A DNA stretch of 10,450 nucleotides, from the NCBI GenBank assembly GCA_035504175.1, contig DATJSJ010000213.1, positions 1 to 10,450 of the forward strand. The letters run 5' to 3'. The notes under the pieces are model-generated. The model was not told the origin of the DNA. It did no database searches and saw nothing but the letters and a program-made list of their open reading frames with translations. This DNA is from DATJSJ01 sp035504175. Lineage in GTDB: Bacteria; Pseudomonadota; Alphaproteobacteria; Acetobacterales; Acetobacteraceae. Below are positions 6,362 through 10,450 of this stretch, one piece after another. Position numbers and translations under genes: made by a program. Positions within the stretch are counted from its first letter, which is position 1; each line of letters opens with the position of its first letter.

Positions 6362-7855
6362 TCATTCCTGCCGGTAATTCGGCGCCTCGCGGGTGATCGC
6401 CACGTCGTGCACGTGGCTCTCCCGCAGCCCAGCCCCGGTGACGCGGCGGAAGCGCGCCCGGTTGCGCAGCTCCGCGAGGTTGGCGCAGCCGGTGTAGCCC
6501 ATGCCGGCGCGCAGGCCGCCGACGAGCTGGTGCACCACCGCGGCGACCGGCCCCTTGTAGCCGACCCGGCCTTCGACGCCTTCCGGCACCAGCTTCAACT
6601 GGTCGCGGATCTCCTGCTGGAAGTAGCGGTCGGCGGAACCCCGCGCCATCGCGCCGAGACTGCCCATGCCGCGGTAGGATTTGTACGACCGGCCCTGGTA
6701 CAGGAAGGTCTCGCCGGGCGCCTCGTCGGTGCCGGCGAGCAGGCTGCCGATCATCACGCTCTCCGCGCCGGCGGCCAGCGCCTTGACGATGTCGCCGCTG
6801 GTCCGGATGCCGCCATCGGCGATCGCCGGCACGTCGCGCTCGCGGCAGGCGGCGGCGGTCTCGGACACGGCGGTGAACTGCGGCACGCCGACGCCGGCGA
6901 CGACGCGGGTGGTGCAGATGCTGCCCGGGCCGATGCCGATCTTGACCGCATCCGCGCCGGCCTCGATCAGCGCCACGGCCGCCTCCGGCGTGGCCACGTT
7001 GCCGGCGACGAGCTGCACCGAATTGGAGAGCTGCTTGATCCGCTCGACCGCGCGCAGCACGCCGTCGGAATGGCCGTGCGCCGTGTCGACCACCAGCACG
7101 TCCACTTCGGCGGTGATCAGCACCTCGGCGCGGCGCCGCCCGTCCTCGCCGACCCCGGTCGCGGCGGCGACGCGCAGCCGGCCCAGCTCGTCCTTGTTGG
7201 CCAGCGGATGCGCCTGCGCCTTGTCCATGTCCTTGACGGTGATCAGCCCGACGCAGCGGTACTGGTCGTCGACGACCAGCAGCTTCTCGATCCGGTGCCG
7301 GTGCAGCAGCCGCCGCGCCTCCTCGGCGCCGACATCGCCGGCGACGGTGACCAGGTTCTCCCGCGTCATCAGCTCGTAGACGCGCAGGCCCGGGTCGGTC
7401 GCGAAGCGCACGTCGCGGTTGGTCAGGATGCCGACCAGCCGGCCGGTCTGGCGCTCCACCACCGGCACGCCGCTGATCCGGTGCGTCGCCATCAGCGCCC
7501 GCGCCTCGGCCAGCGTCTGGTCCGGATGGATGGTCAGCGGATTGATGACCATGCCGGATTCGAACTTCTTCACCTGGCGGACCTGCGCCGCCTGCTCTTC
7601 CGCCGAGAGGTTCTTGTGGATGACGCCGATGCCGCCCTGCTGCGCCATGGCGATCGCCATCGGCCCCTCGGTCACCGTGTCCATCGCCGCCGAGATCAGC
7701 GGCACGTTCAGCGGGATGCTGCGCGTCAGGCGGGTGCGCGTCTCGGTCTCGCCCGGCACGACCTGCGAGTAGCCGGGCACCAGCAGCACATCGTCGAAGG
7801 CCAGCGCCTCCTCGATGCGGTGCGCGAGGGGGAGGTAGGCGGGGTCGGCGGGCAT
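6362..7855 (-). CDS. guaB: Inosine-5'-monophosphate dehydrogenase
   Basis: It oxidises IMP to XMP with NAD+, the rate-limiting branch step toward guanine nucleotides, as a cytoplasmic tetramer/octamer. From the chosen start it has 497 residues, the normal length. The N-terminus carries FDDVLLVPG and the barrel resumes after a pair of CBS domains (about 100-215, with HRISGVPVV and HRIEKLLVVDD). Catalytic features include DTAHGHS (257-263), GIGPGSICTTRVVAGVGVPQ with nucleophile Cys314, ADGGIRTSGD, YRGMGSLGAM and the flap with Arg410-Tyr411, then GVEGRVGYKGP. The frame stays open 37 codons further upstream (to 7966), but that stretch has no conserved sequence. ATG 7855 is instead preceded by GAAGG seven bases upstream, so it is preferred. 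It leads the block guaB-HAD-rsmB-GNAT. The CBS pair is the known site of purine-nucleotide allostery in the family. Confidence 0.96.
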   Translation of the reverse strand: MPADPAYLPLAHRIEEALAFDDVLLVPGYSQVVPGETETRTRLTRSIPLNVPLISAAMDTVTEGPMAIAMAQQGGIGVIHKNLSAEEQAAQVRQVKKFESGMVINPLTIHPDQTLAEARALMATHRISGVPVVERQTGRLVGILTNRDVRFATDPGLRVYELMTRENLVTVAGDVGAEEARRLLHRHRIEKLLVVDDQYRCVGLITVKDMDKAQAHPLANKDELGRLRVAAATGVGEDGRRRAEVLITAEVDVLVVDTAHGHSDGVLRAVERIKQLSNSVQLVAGNVATPEAAVALIEAGADAVKIGIGPGSICTTRVVAGVGVPQFTAVSETAAACRERDVPAIADGGIRTSGDIVKALAAGAESVMIGSLLAGTDEAPGETFLYQGRSYKSYRGMGSLGAMARGSADRYFQQEIRDQLKLVPEGVEGRVGYKGPVAAVVHQLVGGLRAGMGYTGCANLAELRNRARFRRVTGAGLRESHVHDVAITREAPNYRQE

Positions 7856-7862
7856 GCTGGGA

Positions 7863-7867
7863 CCTTC
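7863..7867 (-). promoter_or_regulatory. Ribosome binding site deciding the guaB start
   Basis: GAAGG on the minus strand lies seven bases before ATG 7855. This favours the 497-residue IMP dehydrogenase over a 534-residue version starting at 7966. Confidence 0.6.
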
Positions 7868-7932
7868 TCGATCACGACAGGCCCCGGAACCGGAGCGCGG
7901 ATCGCCGAATCCCGGCCGGACCTTGGCGCGTG

Positions 7933-7961
7933 GACATAGGCCCCGGACCGGGGTGGTGCAA
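7933..7961 (-). promoter_or_regulatory. Candidate guaB promoter with palindromic spacer
   Basis: Reading the minus strand, TTGCAC (7956-7961) and TATGTC (7933-7938) are separated by exactly 17 bases, a plausible housekeeping promoter with half-matches at both boxes. It would leave a leader of roughly 70 bases before the guaB ATG. The 13-base palindrome CCCCGGTCCGGGG occupies 7941-7953, centred exactly in the spacer, so it could be an operator. Match quality is modest and the region is very GC-rich, so this remains a guess. Confidence 0.3.
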
Positions 7962-8006
7962 GGCAAGCCACGGTTGCGCGGCCCGCGCGTCCGCTCGCCC
8001 GGTCGC

Positions 8007-8693
8007 TCAGCTCCTGCCGCGGAACCCGGTCGCGACGACGTAGAGCTCGCTGCTCTCGCGGCGGCTGGCGGGCGGCTTGGCGTGCCGGACCTGGGCGAAG
8101 CGCTGCTTCATCGCCGTCAGCATCGCCCGCTCCGACCCGCCCTGGAACACCTTGGCGACGAAGCCGCCGCCGGGCGCCAGCACCTCACCGGCGAAGTCGA
8201 GCGCCTGCTCGGCCAGCGCCATGATGCGCAGATGGTCGGTCGCGGCATGGCCGGTGGTGTTCGGTGCCATGTCGGAGAGCACCAGATCGGCCGGCCCGCC
8301 GAGCCGGTCGGCGAGCTGTTCCGGCATGGCGGGGTCGGTGAAATCGCCCTCGATCAACACCGCGCCCGGGATCGGGTCGATGCGCAGCAGGTCGAGCCCG
8401 AGCACCGCGCCGGCGCCCCGGCGCAGCGCCACCTGAGTCCAGCCGCCCGGTGCCGCGCCGAGATCGATCACCCGGGCGCCGCGGCGGATCAGGTGGAAGC
8501 GATCATCGAGCTCGATCAGCTTGAAGGCGGCGCGCGACCGCCAGCCCTGCTGCCGCGCCGCCTGCACGTACGGGTCGTTGAGGTGGCGCGCCAGCCAGCG
8601 CTGCGAGGCCGGGCTGCGGCCGCGCGCGGTGCGCAAGCCCACCGCCTCGCCGCGCGGCGGCAGGACGGCGCCACGGCCGGAGCGCGACTTCAC
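8007..8693 (-). CDS. rlmE: 23S rRNA (uridine-2'-O)-methyltransferase RlmE (FtsJ/RrmJ)
   Basis: It methylates the 2'-hydroxyl of a uridine in the 23S rRNA A-loop (U2552 in E. coli) using S-adenosylmethionine, a late step of large-subunit assembly. The 228-residue protein carries the family's K-D-K-E tetrad: Lys58 in RSRAAFKLIELD, Asp141 in LVLSDMAPNTTG, Lys181 in FVAKVFQG and Glu216 in SSELYVVATGF. The SAM site is VIDLGAAPGGWTQVA (about 75-89). An Arg/Gly-rich N-terminal extension of about 25 residues precedes the FtsJ domain, common in alphaproteobacterial members. The start is a GTG at 8691-8693 with no clear Shine-Dalgarno site; no other in-frame ATG occurs before the conserved region. It begins 19 bases after the Ppx/GppA stop, so reading from a shared transcript, possibly with coupled translation, is likely. 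guaB follows after 151 bases. Confidence 0.94.
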   Translation of the reverse strand: MKSRSGRGAVLPPRGEAVGLRTARGRSPASQRWLARHLNDPYVQAARQQGWRSRAAFKLIELDDRFHLIRRGARVIDLGAAPGGWTQVALRRGAGAVLGLDLLRIDPIPGAVLIEGDFTDPAMPEQLADRLGGPADLVLSDMAPNTTGHAATDHLRIMALAEQALDFAGEVLAPGGGFVAKVFQGGSERAMLTAMKQRFAQVRHAKPPASRRESSELYVVATGFRGRS

Positions 8694-8712
8694 CCGATGG
8701 CGGCCGGCCCGG

Positions 8713-9840
8713 TCAGGCGCTGCCGGCGGCGGCAGGACGCGTGCGGCTGCGCTTGCGCCCGGCGCGGGTGCCGTCGCGCATCAGCCGCAGCAGCATGCCC
8801 TCGCGCAGGCCGCGATCCGCCACCATCACCCGCGGCGTCGGCCAGGCGCGGCGGATCGCCTCGAAGATGGCACAGCCCGGCAGCACGAAATCCGCCCGTT
8901 CGCCGCCGACGCAGGGGTGCTGCGCCAGCCCGTCGCGGCCGAGCCGGCGCAGCAGGCCGAGCGCCTGGTCGGTCGCCTCGCGCGTCAGCACCGTGCCGTC
9001 GACCAGCGGGCGGCGGTAGCGCGTGAGCCCGAGGGCCACGCCGGCGAGCGTGGTCACCGTGCCGCTGGTGCCGAGCAGCCGCACGCCGCCGAGGCGGATC
9101 TCGTGGCCGATGCAATGCACGGATTCGAAGGCGGCAAGGCGCCCGGCGACTTCGGCCACCATCGCCTCGAACCCGGCATCGGTGAAGCCGGCGGCGCCGA
9201 AGCGCTCGGACAGCGTCACCACGCCGATCGGCAGGCTGACATAGCCGATCAGGCTCGGGGCGGCGTTGGCCTGGCCGCCGGTGCCGGCGAGCCGCACCCA
9301 GGCGAGCTCGGTCGAGCCGCCGCCGATATCGAACAGCAGGGCGCGCCGGCCGCCGCCCGAAAGCAGGGGCGCGCAGCTCTCCAGCGCCAGCTCCGCCTCC
9401 TCGCGGGTGGAGATGATCTCGACCCGGAGCCCGGTCTCGCGCCGCACGCGGGTGAGGAACTCGCCCCCATTGCTGGCCCGCCGGCAGGCCTCGGTCGCGA
9501 TCGCCCGCATCGCCCGGACCGGGCGGCGGGACAGCCGATCGGCGCAGGCCTGCAGCGCCGCCAGCGCCCGGTCCATCGCCGAGGGGCTGAGCCTGCCGGT
9601 GTGGTGCAGGCCCTCGCCCAGGCGGACGATGCGGCTGAAGCTGTCGACGACGCGGAAACTCTGCCCGGCCGGCGTGCCCACCAGCAGGCGGCAATTGTTG
9701 GTGCCGAGATCGAGGGCCGCGAAGGCCGGCGCGGTGGAGCGCCAGGGGACCGGAAGGGGCGGAGTCAGTTCCCGGACAGGAGGCGGCTTGCTGCCGGCGG
9801 ACGGGAGCGGGGAGGACGGCTCGGCAACGCACCCGACCAT
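8713..9840 (-). CDS. Ppx/GppA-family exopolyphosphatase / pppGpp phosphatase
   Basis: This family removes terminal phosphates from polyphosphate (Ppx) or converts pppGpp to ppGpp (GppA); sequence alone does not tell which. The 375-residue protein has the ASKHA-fold core: phosphate-1 motif ALDLGTNNCRLLVG (about 42-55), RAIATEACRRASN, ISTREEAELA with the expected catalytic glutamate among 147-148, phosphate-2 motif LLFDIGGGSTELAW (168-181), LLGTSGTVTTLAG and VADRGLREGML. It lacks the C-terminal HD-like domain of E. coli Ppx (about 513 residues) and GppA (about 494), as is common for short alphaproteobacterial forms. A Pro/Ser-rich segment (1-40) and a basic tail flank the core. ATG 9840 is preferred because AAAGGGGG lies four bases upstream; a TTG at 9912 would only add unconserved residues. 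It is followed 19 bases later by rlmE. Confidence 0.9.
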   Translation of the reverse strand: MVGCVAEPSSPLPSAGSKPPPVRELTPPLPVPWRSTAPAFAALDLGTNNCRLLVGTPAGQSFRVVDSFSRIVRLGEGLHHTGRLSPSAMDRALAALQACADRLSRRPVRAMRAIATEACRRASNGGEFLTRVRRETGLRVEIISTREEAELALESCAPLLSGGGRRALLFDIGGGSTELAWVRLAGTGGQANAAPSLIGYVSLPIGVVTLSERFGAAGFTDAGFEAMVAEVAGRLAAFESVHCIGHEIRLGGVRLLGTSGTVTTLAGVALGLTRYRRPLVDGTVLTREATDQALGLLRRLGRDGLAQHPCVGGERADFVLPGCAIFEAIRRAWPTPRVMVADRGLREGMLLRLMRDGTRAGRKRSRTRPAAAGSA

Positions 9841-9844
9841 CGGT

Positions 9845-9852
9845 CCCCCTTT
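9845..9852 (-). promoter_or_regulatory. Ribosome binding site deciding the Ppx/GppA start
   Basis: The minus strand reads AAAGGGGG, then ACCG, then ATG 9840. This purine run supports the ATG over the upstream TTG at 9912, which has only a weaker AGGGA nearby. Confidence 0.55.
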
Positions 9853-9882
9853 CCACACAACACGCGCGACACCCTGCGTTAC

Positions 9883-9912
9883 ATTCTCTGCCCGCAGCGG
9901 CGCCTTTCGCAA
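9883..9912 (-). promoter_or_regulatory. Candidate promoter of the ppx/gppA-rlmE pair
   Basis: On the minus strand TTGCGA (9907-9912) and GAGAAT (9883-9888) are separated by 18 bases and lie about 45 bases before the ATG at 9840. Both boxes match only partly, so the call rests mainly on spacing and position in the divergent interval next to the tRNA gene. Confidence 0.25.
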
Positions 9913-10089
9913 GTCCCTGCGACGGTTTTCACTGCCGCCTGGGCAAACTGGCTACGAAGGCATGCAGTCCTTGCAGGCTCGGGGGAACACGCATTCGGCC
10001 GGATGAGGCGTGCACGGCTGGTTGCGTGCCGCGGGGCCGCCATGCTAGTGCCCGCCGCCTGCGCGTCATGGCGCCCGCCCTGTCCTGAT

Positions 10090-10163
10090 TGGGGGATAGT
10101 TTAGCGGTAGAACTCCCGGCTCTGAACCGGGCAGCCTTGGTTCGAATCCAGGTCCCCCAGCCA
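10090..10163 (+). tRNA. tRNA-Gln (anticodon CTG)
   Basis: The cloverleaf folds by eye. The acceptor stem pairs TGGGGGA (10090-10096) with TCCCCCA (10153-10159), followed by the discriminator G and an encoded CCA (10161-10163). The D arm contains AGCGGTAGA. The anticodon stem CCCGG/CCGGG encloses the loop CTCTGAA, giving anticodon CTG, which reads CAG glutamine codons. The T arm CTTGG/CCAGG encloses TTCGAAT. The 74-base length with CCA is normal for tRNA-Gln. The gene is divergent from the Ppx/GppA gene. CAG is expected to be the dominant Gln codon in such a GC-rich genome. No strong intrinsic terminator follows; a small GAGGG...CCCTC dyad lies about 23 bases downstream. Confidence 0.96.
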
Positions 10164-10450
10164 ATCCGGCCGCTTCACGACGTCCGAGGGAACGATCCCC
10201 CTCGTCCCCTCCTTCGCACCCGACGCTCCCCCGAGGCGCTCCGAACACCCGCGTCCGGGCTGCGGCGGGCTGTCGCGGATCCGCCCCCGCCATAGGCGCT
10301 CATCGCGACGGCGCTTCCATCTCGGATCCTCGACGGCAGCCCGCGGCACTTTCCTCGCGATCCAACGCTGTCACGGAACCCTGGCCCGATCTCGGCAGGC
10401 TCGCCAGGGCGGGCCACGCCACTGGCGGCAGCCGGCGTCGCGATTGCCCT
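10164..10450. other. Gene-free right end of the window
   Basis: No supported gene is seen in these 287 bases. The minus-strand frames present are low-complexity Gly/Arg/Ser translations without a ribosome binding site, and they run into the tRNA or out of the window. One seven-base inverted repeat, CCCTGGC (10379-10385) with GCCAGGG (10403-10409), could form a hairpin but has no T-run after it. The upstream region of a further gene beyond the window edge could lie here. Confidence 0.4.

Noticed and set aside
4345..6396. Long plus-strand open frame of about 683 codons opposite rsmB and the HAD gene
   Set aside because: It spans two well-supported minus-strand genes and their gap. The residue mix is the same antisense artefact, with no conserved motif or ribosome binding site.
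7856..7966. N-terminal extension of guaB to an upstream start at 7966
   Set aside because: The 37 extra residues have no IMP dehydrogenase-like sequence and would include the candidate promoter. ATG 7855 has a good ribosome binding site and gives the standard protein length.
8521..10104. Long plus-strand open frame of about 527 codons opposite rlmE and ppx/gppA, running into the tRNA
   Set aside because: It crosses three real features, including a tRNA gene, and has only low-complexity antisense composition.
10175..10417. Minus-strand frames right of the tRNA gene
   Set aside because: They are Gly/Arg/Ser-rich low-complexity translations without a ribosome binding site or a motif, and adjoining frames overlap the tRNA.
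1..10450. CRISPR array, toxin-antitoxin pair, defence system or biosynthetic cluster
   Set aside because: No regularly spaced repeats were seen, and none of the recognisable genes belongs to such systems; the window is mostly housekeeping genes.

Overview
This is a high-GC stretch of a bacterial chromosome, most likely from an alphaproteobacterium and plausibly from the Acetobacteraceae (Rhodospirillales). That placement is inferred from the strong G/C third-position bias and from the gene set guaB / rsmB / guaA next to a short Ppx/GppA gene and rlmE. It rests on protein style, not on a database match.

Layout: Positions 2-586 (+) hold the C-terminal part of an S41-family peptidase whose start lies outside the window. 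Its base and codon use are less GC-biased than the rest. Positions 587-971 contain no gene I can support. From 972 to 9840 every recognisable gene is on the minus strand. In transcription order (right to left) these are a Ppx/GppA-family phosphatase, rlmE (23S rRNA 2'-O-methyltransferase), guaB (IMP dehydrogenase), a type II haloacid dehalogenase-like hydrolase, an RsmB-type 16S rRNA m5C methyltransferase, a GNAT acetyltransferase, a DUF4239 membrane protein and guaA (GMP synthase). A plus-strand tRNA-Gln (anticodon CTG, CCA encoded) lies at 10090-10163, followed by about 290 bases without a convincing gene.

How the genes fit together: guaB and guaA catalyse the two consecutive steps IMP to XMP to GMP and lie in the same orientation about 3.8 kb apart. 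The block between them is partly tight: 4 bases separate guaB from the HAD gene, 60 separate the HAD gene from rsmB, and rsmB and the GNAT gene share an ATGA overlap. Gaps of 139 and 268 bases then precede the DUF4239 gene and guaA, so guaA may have its own promoter. Upstream, ppx/gppA and rlmE are 19 bases apart and probably co-transcribed. The general theme is guanine nucleotide supply, (p)ppGpp/polyphosphate phosphatase chemistry and rRNA methylation.

I did not find a convincing new biological system. The points most worth a second look are the change in composition and strand just beyond the 3' end of guaA (a known integration hotspot in bacteria), an inverted 10-base copy of that guaA end, and a 13-base palindrome centred in the spacer of the candidate guaB promoter.
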